Source: Amanita rubescens
Lineage: Eukaryota; Basidiomycota; Agaricomycetes; Agaricales; Amanitaceae
Reading direction: 5' to 3'
Length of the DNA stretch: 22,325 bases
Assembly (NCBI GenBank): GCA_015039365.1
Contig: WION01000733.1
Location: forward strand, 1-22,325
A program made the position numbers and the translations under genes. Of the stretch, positions 1-11,038 are shown one piece after another. A model generated the notes under the pieces. It was not told the origin of the DNA and made no database searches. It saw only the letters and a program-made list of their open reading frames with translations. How positions within the stretch are numbered: position 1 is the stretch's first letter; each line of letters starts with the position of its first letter.

Positions 1-39
1 AAAGACTTGCAACAAATGATCATGAAATGATACACCATC

Positions 40-720
40 CATCACACTTGTAGGTTGTGGTCAATAAATTCCTGTCCATAGTTGCTATTTATGATATTAT
101 CAGGACTTACAAATAATATATCTGAATTTCATTGGAGGATCTTGTATGGGTACCTTGCATGACACACTTGTAGGAAGTTATCAACAGTTATGACTCTGCT
201 ACTGCTGGATAAGATATTATAATTGGTTTGTCAGAACTTCATTGAAAGACCACTTGTTGATCAACTAATTCCACTCTGTAGCCACAATATAACACATTGT
301 CAGATTTTACCACTTGTTTATCTGAGTTGTATCTGCTGATATACTCTGGCCAGGGTCTGGCATAACTACTTGTCATTCTTGTAGGATATGGTCAATGAAT
401 TCCTGTCTGTAGCTGCTATATAAGACACTATCAGGGCTTATAATTCATTGTCTGAATTCCATTGAAGGATCCTCCAATTCCCAGTATGTTACTCCAGCAT
501 AAGGTATTATCATTCCTTAATGTATTGGAGGATCTTCCACTGATACATTCCTTGCCACTCTTGCAAGAGGGGATCAATGGTTCCCACTCTGCAACCAGGA
601 TAACAGGCATTACCAGGTCTTATAATTTACCTTATTTGCCTGGATTGATAACCCACTGATACCTTCTGTTGATGGCATTCCTGCAACAGTATATAACATT
701 ATATACAGTAGGTATGATCA
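40..720. repeat. Degenerate AT-rich tandem repeat, about 105-120 bp period
   Basis: A block resembling TTGTAGG..TGGTCAATgAATTCCTGTC, then a stretch like GCTATATAAGAcATTATCAGGGCTTAT, recurs with starts near 49, 166, 257, 378, 558 and 675. The copies at 49 and 378 are the most alike; the others are eroded by indels. The one long open frame here (462-659) lies inside the repeat and reads as low-information peptide, so I do not call it a gene. Nothing shows what the repeat does. It may be a minisatellite or the degraded interior of a repetitive element that continues past the window edge. Confidence 0.6.
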
Positions 721-1038
721 AAGCTGAATATTGTATTTAAAAATACAGACCAGACCGCAGATCAGTCTGTGAGGGAGACTATGGGAGTAATGGCCCATGG
801 GAACATCTGGTGGAGAACATCTAGTAGAAGTTCATCCTCAGTGGGTTCCGAGGAATCAAGGATGCAGGCTGACTTGTAATGACCTGTGATCTGGGCAGGC
901 ACGGGCCCTGAGAGCGGCATGAGGATCACGATGAGAACGGCAAGCGTGATGTCAAGCTCATTTCTCCGATGCCATCCAACTGGGTTACAGGCCATCTGGG
1001 TTCAGACAGCTCATCTACTGTTCCCTCCCACCATTCTG
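721..1038. other. Interval without a supported gene
   Basis: This stretch between the tandem repeat and the LTR element is more GC-rich than the repeat. It holds two overlapping minus-strand open frames (762-995 and 926-1111) that I cannot connect to any family or to splice signals. The longer one has a hydrophobic stretch of about 15 residues. It could be a remnant exon of a gene cut off by the LTR element. Confidence 0.4.
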
Positions 1039-1169
1039 TGTTGGACTTTCCAGGTGTTGGGGAGTAGAACCACATTTGTACTGAGTAGTGGTAACTGCTT
1101 ACAGTAAGCAACTACAATATTTGTATGTTACCATGATATTAGTAACATAACTAAGTTCGTAGTCTAACA
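1039..1169. repeat. Left terminal repeat of the LTR-type element
   Basis: 131 bp, beginning TGTTGGACTTTCCAGGTGTTGG and ending AGTCTAACA. It shares with the right copy the core TTTGTACTGAGTAGTGGTAAC and the stretch ACTACAATATTTGTATGTTA. Relative to the right copy it lacks about 10 bp after GGTGTTGG and about 20 bp after the GGTAACT core, and it has an extra CATGATATTAGTAA-like segment. Confidence 0.7.
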
Positions 1170-2566
1170 CTCTCCCTCGAACGAAGAAGTATGAAAATAA
1201 AAGAGAGTGATAAGAGGTGATAAGTGGTGTTTACTTACTCCCCCTCAATGAATGAATGGTGCGCATTGATGCGTCATTTGATGATGAGTGGGGTGAAGTT
1301 GCGCATTGGCGCGCTATGTCGAGCCGTTTCCTGAATGGGTCCTGATAAGCGCGTAGGCGCGCTGCGTGTTGCGCCGGTGAGCATTGAATGCTCCGGGTTT
1401 TATTTGATGTGCCGGTCGAGGGCTCTGGTTCATTGACGGTCGCCGTACCGATTCTAAGTCGTCCGTATTGCGTTTTGAGGCGTCGTTGGCTCGGGAGTGC
1501 GTGCGCACGTCGTCGGATGTAGTTTAAGGTCTTGCTGGACCGCTCCGGGTGTGTCGTGTCGAGGCTGCCACATCGTTAGGCGCAGTTTAATGTCGTGCTG
1601 GACACTCCTGTCGATGTGTTCCGTTGGCCGCTGCAATTCCGGGTTTAGTTTATTAAGGTCTTGACGGATCTGTCCCAGATCGTGCCTGTTTCGTTGTTTT
1701 GAACGCGGTCAGTCGTGTATATCATCAGCCTGATCTCGTCAGTATTTTGTGTTGGCGGTCGGCGGTTGTGTCGTGTCTCATCCACCTTGTCCTCGCCTAC
1801 TCCTTGCCCTTCCTTCCTCCTTTTCTGCTTCTTTTTTATTTTCCTTCTTTTCCGTCTCCTCTCTCAATTATATCCAGGGTTTACTACCCCTACTCTCCCC
1901 CTCAAGCCGTAGGTTGGCACGGCCCGAAATCCCTCGTGATTTGGTGGTTTTCCCAACCTGCGGATCGGACCACTATTTTGTGCGCCGAGCGCGTCTGCAT
2001 AGGGTGAGGGCGGGTGGGCTTGGGAATCCATCTATTTGCAGTGGTCGCGTTCGCTATTTTCGTTCCATTTTTCCCTTTTTCGTTTGGCGTTTTTTTTATC
2101 CCCTGTGTCTCCATTCTCGGCCTCATGGGCTCGTTCCGTTTTGGATTTTTGGTGGACAAGCCGGGTGACGCGGTGGTTGTCGCGGTTTTTCGTGTGGATT
2201 TAACGGTGACGGCGTCGAGCTTGTTCGCGTCAGAGGCTCGGGCCAGGTGCGTAACGCACGCATGCGCGCAGGGTTTTCGTTGGGTGGTTGATGTGTCGCA
2301 TTTCATTGCCAGAGTTCCCAGGTTTTTATTTTATTTTATTTATTTTTATAGAAAAGAAAAGCGGTAGAGGATGATTAGAGGAAGCTAGTTGTGTTGCCAG
2401 AAAAGATCTTGAGGCTTCCGGAGTGCCTATGCTAATTGCCAGGGCTTCGGAATTGTGGGTCGTCGCCTCGTTGTCGAGTTCTTGACTTCGATTGGCGGCG
2501 CGCGGTCCCCGTACAGACTTGGTTCCGTACAGCTGTGGTGAACGAGGGCCACCCGTGACGCGTTTG

Positions 2567-2728
2567 TGTTGGACTTTCCGGGTGTTGGTCGGACCACGCA
2601 CGAGTCGAACCGCGTTTGTACTGAGTAGTGGTAACTCGTTAACAAACGCGGAAGGCGCTTACTAAGCGACTACTACAATATTTGTATGTTAGTAACGTAA
2701 CACTTATTACAAAGTTCGCAGTCTAACA
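2567..2728. repeat. Right terminal repeat of the LTR-type element
   Basis: 162 bp, with the same termini (TGTTGGACTTTCC...AGTCTAACA) and the same internal cores as the copy at 1039-1169. It is followed directly by TTCTG, the sequence that also precedes the left copy. The repeats differ by several indels and many substitutions, so the insertion is not recent. Confidence 0.7.
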
Positions 2729-2733
2729 TTCTG

Positions 2734-3083
2734 CCCATGCTACGACCATAACAAGGAGGCAAAAGAGAAGGCATACTAACGTGGGTGATTGGACTACTGG
2801 TCAGTCCCTTGTGAGCCATCAATAAGCTTGGATCTATCGGACATGAATTAAGCCACTTAGCATAGTTTAGGACATGGTTCGGTCCTTCCCAGCACTTTCA
2901 AACACCCTCTTTCCACTTCAGTTTCACCTCTCCTTGACCCCCAGATGCTAAGTAAATAGTAGTAGATTAGTATACCGTTATGTTAGTAATTCATACGACA
3001 TCATTTTTAAAGTCAAGAATTGAGCGAGTCATCCCGCCGGGAACCTTCGAGTTCACTCGTTTTGTAAGATCCCTTCATGTTCG
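2734..3083. other. Intergenic stretch, nothing recognised
   Basis: No open frame or repeat stands out between the LTR element and the stop codon of the minus-strand gene at 3084. It presumably includes the 3' untranslated region of that gene. Confidence 0.5.
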
Positions 3084-5525
3084 TCAATGAATGTCAACCT
3101 CTTCACCCGCATCTTCCTCTTCCTCTTCCTCTGGGATCGCAGGCAGTTGCTCCTGGTCGTGAAAGTTCCAACTGATGATGGGATTGGGACCTCCAATGTG
3201 GTCTAGGAGGAGGTTTGGGTTGATTCGCAGATAATTCGCGAGATGCGCAGGGTCGGGGTCATCTGTGACGTCTTCATCACTCGCTTCGGACTCATCAAAT
3301 TCATCCATATGCAACGCGATAAAAAGTTGCTGGATATAACGTGAGGGCTAGGTAAGCGATTAGAAATAATCGGAATCTCACCAGATCCATGTCCGCTGCG
3401 AAAACAAAGTTCTCATCCAATACAAGTAGTATGTCACCGCTTTCATCCAGTTCTACTACGCCGTTGTCGTTGACATCGCTAAATAGCATCAATATCGAAG
3501 TAATTTAGAGAATTCAGGCTCACGTTTGATACGGGAGAGGCATGGAGTTGACAGTGGGTGTTCCTTTAGTACGGGAGGTTAGAACGTGGCTCAATCGTTC
3601 GCGGAAAGCTAAAACGATGGGAAAGTTAGAGATGTTTTGTGAATGTGCGGAAACATACTTGTTAGGAGTACGAGACTGTTCGTGGTTAGAATGGGGTGCA
3701 AGGCGTTTTCGGGGAACTTGGGGAATGCTTCGCGTTCCGCGTTAGAGACGTTTGGTGTACAAGGTTGATGCCTTGTGCGTTAGGTGCGCGGAAGTGTATA
3801 ATTTCTAACAAGTCGAATGTAAGAGATGATTCGTGAGCAGTTAGAAAAGTGTACCAATGCAAAACTTGGCCTGGATAAGATACGCGTTTGTTGTAAGAGG
3901 CAATGTCCTGGATTCTCGTCTCCCACCGAAGGCAATGTTAAAAGGTACACCGGGGTCGAGTCGAGGACGTAATTATGTGTAAGAATGTAGAGCGTAGTCG
4001 AGTTAAGAATTGGGCCACGGCAAGCCTGGTAGTATGCGTCAGACGGAACGCACCAGAATCTTCAATCGCCTCCCTCGTCTGGCCTTGCGAACTCAGCAGG
4101 ATGATGTTTGATAGACGTCGGAAAACCTTATGAAGAGTGGACATTGTCAGGAGCTAAATGTATAGTGAGCATGGTTGCACGATCTATGGAAATTCAACAG
4201 TGCTGCAATTCTTCTAGGTAGGTGCATAGCATATGTTGGAAAGGCGCACGCTCGATAAAAAAAAGGTGCACCAATTCTTGCTCTCGTGTTCCCCGGACGG
4301 ACTCGGAGCCTGGTAACACCATTCGTCTCCTTCTCCAATCGCCCTCCCCTCTAAAATGTCGTAATTCGACTTCACATGCAAGTTGTGCTGTTACTGAAGA
4401 CTTCCGAATCTCGTCGGGCGTTGGCTAGGGTGAGACAGAATGCGAATGTTAACTAGGTTGTAATGTGAGTTCGCCAGTCGTTCCCCTCCACACCTGAACT
4501 ATTGATCTGATCGGCGTAAGCGGATCACAATTCCCGTGACGTCAACAATAATGGTCTACGATCGACAAAGGACATCTGACGTCTCCCACTACAACTTATG
4601 AAAGTCTGAAATTTGTTTATGAAACTCACGGGGACCGAAGGCGAACGAGTGAATATGTTAAGCAGAGCAGCCGTTAACTATAACACAGAGGTAACGGCCA
4701 GAGGTGGCGACTTACGTTAGAACCAAATTTGATAATGATTCGTAAAGCAGTGACTTTGTCAAGCTCGACCAAGTGAACCCCCATGCCGTTCGACGCCCGA
4801 GTATCCATTTCATCTCCCAAAGGATGGTGACGAAGACACATCAATGTCATCAATAGAACATATCAATTAAACAGGCAAAGGAAACTCACCCGCTCGTACT
4901 ATACCGTCGCGCCTGTAGTACTAGTCCACGGTTAATGAAAATGGTTGACGTGAGATGAAGAACTTGTGCTGAGCCGTAAGCCAGACAGATTATTCATTAA
5001 CTCTAGTACCCTCATCAAGTCCGAAGGCGCATCACTTCCCGTAATTGTCGACCTCAACCATCTCCATCGAGAATTAGCATTGTATAGCCATGGAAAGAGA
5101 GTAGATACTGTACCAAGCGGCGTCCTTTTCTTGAGGAAGAACTTGGTCCTTCAATCCTCGGCTTCATAATTGTGTCGCCTCCATCCACAATCATAATCCC
5201 AAACTACTATGACCGACGTTGTTGAATGTCCATCATATCAATACCGGACTCATCTTCGTGCTCAAAAGTAACTACTTTTGGAGACTTCCGGCGTTAGAAC
5301 GCACGGATGCTCTGCAGAGGACTCGTCACCGACGGAAAACCATGAGAGAAGTTTAGTAATGAGAAGGTCAGCTAGTTCTCTTGGCCGCCTGTTGACTATC
5401 ATATCTTCTGAGCAGAGGCAATTCGCACAACTCCAGAACAGATGGAAGGGGAAGTCATTGGACTGTGCGTGGCTTCAATACACTCCTTTCACCTTCCATG
5501 TTTTCTCGTCACGTTCCGAGTGGTG
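3084..5525 (-). CDS. Unrecognised intron-rich gene with acidic C-terminus (5' end unresolved)
   Basis: I do not recognise the family. The 3' half resolves into exons that join in frame, listed from the 3' end: 3084-3329, 3382-3478, 3524-3608, 3659-3716, 3761-3804, 3855-3907 and 3951 to about 4126/4153. The introns between them are 52, 45, 50, 44, 50 and 43 nt. The 3609-3658 intron is a textbook case (GTATGT donor, CTCTAAC branch, TTTTAG acceptor). The C-terminus is very acidic (EEEEEED) and preceded by D/E-rich segments. Coding-like stretches continue upstream. Exon 4716-4813 is flanked by a 76-nt intron (4814-4889) and a 38-nt intron (4678-4715). Further coding blocks lie near 4195-4350, 4396-4490, 4530-4677, 4966-5030 and 5290-5460, but their joins are uncertain and one would need a 35-nt intron. 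The gene ends up just 3' of the transposase stop codon. It is probably an ordinary host gene. No signal peptide or known catalytic motif was seen. Confidence 0.55.
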
Positions 5526-5725
5526 ATGTCATGAACGTTAGAAGCTTCAAGCATTTGGTGCAGTCGAAGGCATGAACTGAGTCACAATAAACACAAATGT
5601 TGCAAGAGCCATCATACAGAAGACGAGGGTAATTACTAAATGGACATCTGGGAGCAGGCTATGAGCATATAATCAGAATTAAAGATAAGGCTTACAAACG
5701 CAAGCAACCCGTCATACTTCTAACG

Positions 5726-8700
5726 CTAATCCTCGTCAGACTCCGAGTCTCGTTCACTCGGAGAATCTGAGTCACTGCCACCGTCTGAGGTCTCGATGTC
5801 TTCCCAACCCTCCGGATCTCGATCATCCAGGCTCAGTTCCGAATTGTTTGACTCGCCTTCGGAGTCCTCATCTAGCTCAGGATATTGATCATTTTCCGCC
5901 TCTTCCGCCTCATCATGAATACTATCACTTTCGGAAGTGGCCATGGATGTGAATGCATAGCGATGCCCGATGCCTTGGCCCCAGTGATAGCGCATGAGAA
6001 GATCCCGGTCAGAGAAGCTGGGTATTCAAATAAGTTAGAGTCAAAATTACCACGTCAAGCTTGAACACACCGGCCGACATAATAAAAATGATAATCTTCG
6101 TCATCCTTTGCGCAACGTGATACACCATCCCCATTTGCTTGTCGCCTGCCTTTAGCAAATGCAGGAATGATATGACATCCCCGCAATACCTCTCTTGGAT
6201 CCACAAAGTCGAAAGAGCTGGTTTGGTGCATCGGAGGAAAGTGAACCAAGTCCAATCTGGAGCTACTCCATCCAGAAGACAATGGATCGACGACTTCGAA
6301 CCATCGCACCCACAAAAAGTCAATGCGGCGCGGTTCATGGTCCCGTGCCACAGGTCCTGTGTAGATCACATTTGCATGATATATACCTAGGACACGGGCA
6401 TACAGAAAGCGATGAGGACAAGAAGAACTCGTGGCATCATCTGCAAGGAGCATAACGTTGCAACGAGACGTCCCTGGATTCACAATGTCTGTTCCACGTC
6501 GTACATCGTAAGTAGTAAAATGAAAATGAACACGTTTATGCTCGTAAATGTTGTCGTTCCTTAAGAACACGAAATTGTCTTCCAAAGCGCCGTTGGAGGC
6601 TACTCCGACGTCAAGATTTTCAACAGACTCGGCCTCCGTCAGGTGTTGCACTACAACACGAGGAAGAAGATATCGCTTCAGCTTTGGGTAAAAGCTCTGC
6701 GGTGGTGGATGTACGAGCGAGGCTCAAGGAAGGGGGAAATTTGTTCACCTTGACAGCAGGATCACCCACATTCTGTTGGAGAAACGTCGGAATGTGCACA
6801 GAGAATTTCTCTGACTCTGCCATAATGTATTGAACCCCAGGGTCGCTGGCAACAACGGGCTCTGACTCTACTTGAGGATGACATCCGTCCACAGCCTGGC
6901 GGATAGCCCTGATCTGATACTGTCGTCGTTCAATTCTAGATAGTTGCTTTGGTATTGACCAGCCGCTGGTCCGAAGGAAGCGTGCTTTTGAAATTCGGTG
7001 CTCTCGTTCGCTCTGGCGAACCTCATGAGCCAAAGAGTTAAACATAGTGCCAAGAGGAGCGTACCGGTTGAGTTGAGTACGAGTCCGTCGTACCAAACCG
7101 CCGAATACTATAGACATAGTCGCCGAGCGCATGAAACTTGTAAGTTTTTAGACTCAGTTGCTTTGGCTTCCTCGCACTGCCATTGTGTTTCTGACGAGTT
7201 GACGTTTCTACGTTCTTTTCCTGACGCCGCATTCGGGCGGTACGTTCGCGTTCTAATTCTCTGGTGGAGAATGCTTTACAAGTTTTTTCCTTGAATTCCC
7301 GAATACTATTGCCGAAAGATGTTGTGACCTGAGAAAAAAGAGCAAGAGTCGTGTCCGTGTGCATACGGAGCTTGGCAAGACCATGCCAGTAAGCCACGTC
7401 AAAAAGGACCCTAAGAACATATGCGTTGTGGGGCTCGGGTAAGAGACCGTCAAAAACGGGTATGGCACACTAGTTGACTCGTAGGTTAGTTAGATTAATG
7501 CTAACCTGCGATTCTACCTACTTGCAACATGTCTTCGTAATCACGAGCCGTCATCTTCTTCAGTTCTGACCGGTTGGTCGTCATTTTCCTTATCCCATCG
7601 ATACCAAAAGCTGGGATTTCTCGAAAGCTAATCGGAAGTCAGCGCCTAGCTCCCAAAAAACCAATCAATACTTGCCGCCGGTCCATCTCATGCTTCAAAC
7701 TTTCATCATGGCATTCTAAAAGCCGTAATAGATGGATAAACACTGCCTTCCAAATGCCCAGCTCAACTTCATGCATCAAGTCCACAACAAGCATGTCAAA
7801 CATTTTGAAGCCAAGCGGCGTTAACTTCTCGGAGAACGCATTCTGATACAATGGGTGTCACAAAAATCTCATCGCTAAAATTGGCAACCTACCGATGCCG
7901 GAACAAGGGAGTCCTCTTGTAGAAGATGCTCTACCGCTTCCGTGTTGATCATATAATTCTTCTCGTATATGATCCGGCGTGCAGCCTTGACAAGACCATG
8001 GCGCTTGAGGTCATCAACCCGTGCAAGAGAGGTGCGCTGTGCCATGTCTCGTTTCATTCCCATATTGGGTACACGATCCTTCGGAATGAGACATCGAGGG
8101 CAAAGACAGTGACCAAGGTTGCGGATACCGGCAATAAGTATTCTAGAACAGTTGTGTGAGTTTTGCAGAACGCCGACGTACAATAGGTGAAAGATTACTT
8201 CTCAGGGTAGTCTGCAGAATACGTAAATATGCGAGGGTAAAAACGACGATGGATGCCGTCACGGCACTCGATTATCACACCGTGCTCATACGCTTTCAGG
8301 AATTCATCGTCAAGAATGATTGCCCATTGAGCGTGGAATATTTCTCGCTGGCAATGTGCCATAAAGGTAGAGCTGATTCCTTTCCGGCCAATATTCTCTG
8401 CCGCAAAGGATTTGAAAGCGTCAGGAAGCTAGCATTCGGCAAAATTGAGGATTTACACATAGCTAAGGAACGAACCTCACTTACCGTTTCCAAATAGGCA
8501 ACGTGTTCAAACGCATGCCTTTGGTCTTTTGATTCGTTTCCAATCGCAAGATAAATGGGGCAAAGTTTTTTAGTGCTGAAGGCCGTCAAGTGAGTGGGAT
8601 CCGAGGCAAACATAAGGCCCAGTACGATGCGTGGAAGCTGACAATCTGGTTCTCGAGGAGAATCCTGGAGCATGCGGTGAGCTTCAAAGAACGCCTCCGA

Positions 8701-10138
8701 TGTATAGAGTTCGCCGTAAACTCGGACTGGGTCAACAGTATCGCTTGGCTGCCAAAAAAGTTCATACGGTTCGAACTGAAAACCAGAAGCAGAGGTTTGG
8801 GTAATCTTTTCTTTGATCACCGATATCAACCTACGATGATGTAGGATACCCGCATCAAAGTCTTTTGGCCCTGGATGCAACATTCGATTGTGGAAAGGGA
8901 CGTTGATCTTGACCGGTGTTTGGATCCAACCTCCCTTTGACTGCTTGTTCGCTTCCGACGGTTGATTCACTTTTGACCGCTTGTTAGCCTCCGACTGCTT
9001 ATTCGCCCCGATGTCATCATCATCCGAGCTGTCGAGGCGCTCTCCGCCCAGCTTTGCATCGATAAGCCGCCAATTCTTGCCGGAAACATCTTCCGGACAA
9101 AAGGAAGGGTGCCCAACTATTTGAAGGAGATTCCGAAAGCTTGACTGCGACTTCTTTTCGCCGCCGTTCCAATACCACTCCCCTAGCAGAAATGAGGATT
9201 GGTTTGGATATGGGTGGTAGATATTGACCGGAAGGGAGTCAGAAGATGATTCTATTAAACCGTTGGAAGATGAGTGCTGCAAAGTATCATGTTCAGGTAG
9301 TTTGATAGCGTAATACTGCCGAAAAAAACCGAATCCGTCGCATAAGGTCTTGAGGAGTTGGTGCTGCGGACGAGACACTTCTGGCTCAGCTTGGACGCAT
9401 TCAGGCAGGACCTGCGAGGGAACTGGAGGAAGAGGTGCTGGAGGCTCAGGTTCCACGTCTCGATAACGTTTTGGCAGTCTCCGATCCTCTCGACGATTCC
9501 TCCGCTGTGCCAGCGGCCGATCCACGTCGTCGTCATCATCCATGACTGCAAGAGCTTCAGCGGCCTGGGGAACTGTTCATACGCGATACGGGAGGGAGTG
9601 CGTGGAATCTAACCTGTGGGTGAACCAGGGAAAATGCATCATTATTCGATTGCAGTTCGGTTGTCACATTTGCATTTGAAAAGCAATCCACAGCTTGATT
9701 TCCGTCAATGACCTGAGGAACTTTCATAAGCTACATTACAGAAGGTGCATGAAATCTAACCTGTGAATGAACTGGTGAAAGAGGATCGACATTCGATTGC
9801 AGATCGGCTGTTACATTTCCGTTTGAAGAGCAATCTACAGCTTGACTTGCCTCAATGGCCTGAGGAATTGTTGATTGCACTTCAGCTGTTACATGTTCAT
9901 TTGAAGAGCAACCCGCAGCTTGAGCTCCATCAATTCTTTGGCGTTTCTTTGCCCGCCAGGCTTCACCGGCCTTTGCGAGAGCAGCTGATAACCGTCGCTT
10001 CATCTTCGGACAACTGCGCTGGTGATAACTAAATGCTTGCGGCGTCGAGAACACTCGCCCGCAGACGCAAATTCGAAACCAAGCTTCTAATTCTCGCGAA
10101 TTCATGGCGGAGGATGCGTGCTGTGCAGCGGCTATCAA
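5726..10138 (-). CDS. Plavaka-type transposase, apparently intact, 11 exons
   Basis: DNA transposase of the basidiomycete Plavaka family (CACTA-related). Exons on the minus strand: 10138-9761, 9712-9614, 9564-8485, 8428-8199, 8142-7893, 7842-7676, 7627-7522, 7469-7065, 7012-6749, 6696-6071, 6017-5726. They sum to 3,897 nt (1,298 aa plus stop) with no stop or frameshift. Introns are 48-56 nt; intron 6 (7628-7675) has a GC donor (GCAAGT). The N-terminus has a zinc-finger-like C24-x-C26...H39...C43, then tandem 33-residue repeats. Family landmarks follow in order: PRIVLGLMFASDPTHL; EHGVIIECRDGIHRR; the zinc-knuckle-like HCLCPRC (607-613); DLMHEVELG (D700, H703, E704); YWHGLAKLRMHTD; KFHALGDY; TTDSYSTQP; IPAFAKGRR; MRYHWGQGIGH; and a serine/acidic tail. 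Start is M1 at 10138 or M12 at 10105. I infer the family from remembered motifs. The catalytic residues are not assigned with certainty, and whether the gene is active is unknown. Confidence 0.93.
5726..10138 (-). mobile_element. Plavaka DNA transposon (coding core; ends not located)
   Basis: The transposase gene implies a DNA transposon occupying at least this span. I searched by eye for CACTG-type inverted ends in 5530-5720 and 10139-10560 and found no convincing inverted pair, so the true termini and target duplication are unresolved. CAGTG occurs at 10434 and CAGTG..CACAGTG near 10273-10284, but neither has a partner on the left. Decayed pieces of the same 5' region occur in blocks A, B and C to the right, so the family has been active here more than once. 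Confidence 0.7.
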
Positions 10139-10440
10139 GAGCTTTGATATAGCCTATAGCCCCGTGAATCCAGGTCTTGGACTCTTCGAGTATGAAGGTT
10201 GCAGGGAAAAGCGCGAAGCGGTGGGGAGCAACAACTAGTACTAGGTCGTTCCTAGAGTGAGTCATTCTGCGGCAGTGCCACAGTGGGTACGGCATTGATG
10301 ACCCTAGCTGGCACCACGGTTCACATTTAGGCTACTAGTAAATCTTATTTGCGTAGGCTCAACATATCGCGTATAGTAATTAGCAATGTTATGACAAAAT
10401 ACGGTCCCTGATCACGGACAACTACCAGATTCAGTGAGAT
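10139..10440. other. 5' flank of the transposase, no gene seen
   Basis: This is the presumed promoter and upstream region of the minus-strand transposase gene. A minus-strand open frame (10029-10295) overlaps exon 1 in another frame and is a shadow. The stretch does not belong to the duplicated blocks that begin at about 10441. Confidence 0.4.
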
Positions 10441-11038
10441 AGATTGGTGGGCGGTCACGCGCCTGCCAAACTGGGCGAACGAGGGCTACGGTATTGTGAC
10501 TGACGTGTCGAGTAAAATTACCAAAGGACGCATTGGGCAACTTTCTATCACGAAATAGGGAATTAAAAGAATCTGTTAGCATGCAAGATCCAAATTGAGA
10601 GGCTTACGGGCCTGGTAATAGAAGGAACGGCACAGGATGGGTTGAAAATAAGAAAAGATGCTAGAAGCTGATGGTAGAGGAGCCGTATGCGCCGAATAAG
10701 AGAGAAGCCGCCGCCAACGCGCACAACGTTGGCAAGAAAGCGAACGACGTGGTATTAGGACCGGACGTGTTGAAGGCAATGCTTCTGAATTACATTGAAC
10801 AACTTTCTATTGCAGTGATACAGAATTAGAGTGACCGGTCAGCTTGCGAGACGCAAATTTAGCAAAATGACGTACTCAAATCACTATGGACCGTTCCAGC
10901 CTGAACCAGCTGGGCAGATAGTGCTGGTAACGGGGTGAGCTGCAACAGCAGCCGATTCGAGGTAGTGCCTGAAGACATCCAATTCAGGATGACCCAAATT
11001 CCAACACCGCTCTTCCACCGGGTGGGCGTTAGGGGAGG

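Larger units (their letters stand above)
1039..2728. mobile_element. Short non-autonomous LTR-type element with TTCTG target duplication
   Basis: Two related terminal repeats (1039-1169 and 2567-2728) both start TGTTGGACTTTCC and end AGTCTAACA, so each has TG...CA ends with short inverted termini. The 5 bp before the left repeat (1034-1038) and the 5 bp after the right repeat (2729-2733) are both TTCTG, as expected of a target-site duplication; the inner flanks do not match. The interior is only about 1.4 kb. It shows no gag, protease, reverse transcriptase or integrase reading, and no clear primer-binding site or polypurine tract. It contains a strongly pyrimidine-rich stretch near 1795-1880. 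This fits a TRIM- or LARD-like non-autonomous element that would need another element's enzymes. The unequal repeat lengths indicate age or inter-element recombination. An alternative is two solo LTRs with a chance TTCTG match. Confidence 0.65.

Noticed and set aside
762..995. 77-codon minus-strand frame with a hydrophobic stretch
   Set aside because: No family resemblance, no splice partner, and competing open frames on both strands over the same bases.
1749..2168. 139-codon plus-strand frame inside the LTR-type element
   Set aside because: Its residues come from a pyrimidine-rich tract (strings of S, F, L, P), with three overlapping open frames; no gag- or pol-like motif.
3541..3745. Plus-strand 67-codon frame
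   Set aside because: It overlaps exons and canonical introns of the minus-strand gene that splice together in frame; a shadow.
10260..10440. CAGTG motifs as the right terminal inverted repeat of Plavaka
   Set aside because: No matching inverted sequence was found on the left side between 5530 and 5725, so the ends stay unassigned.
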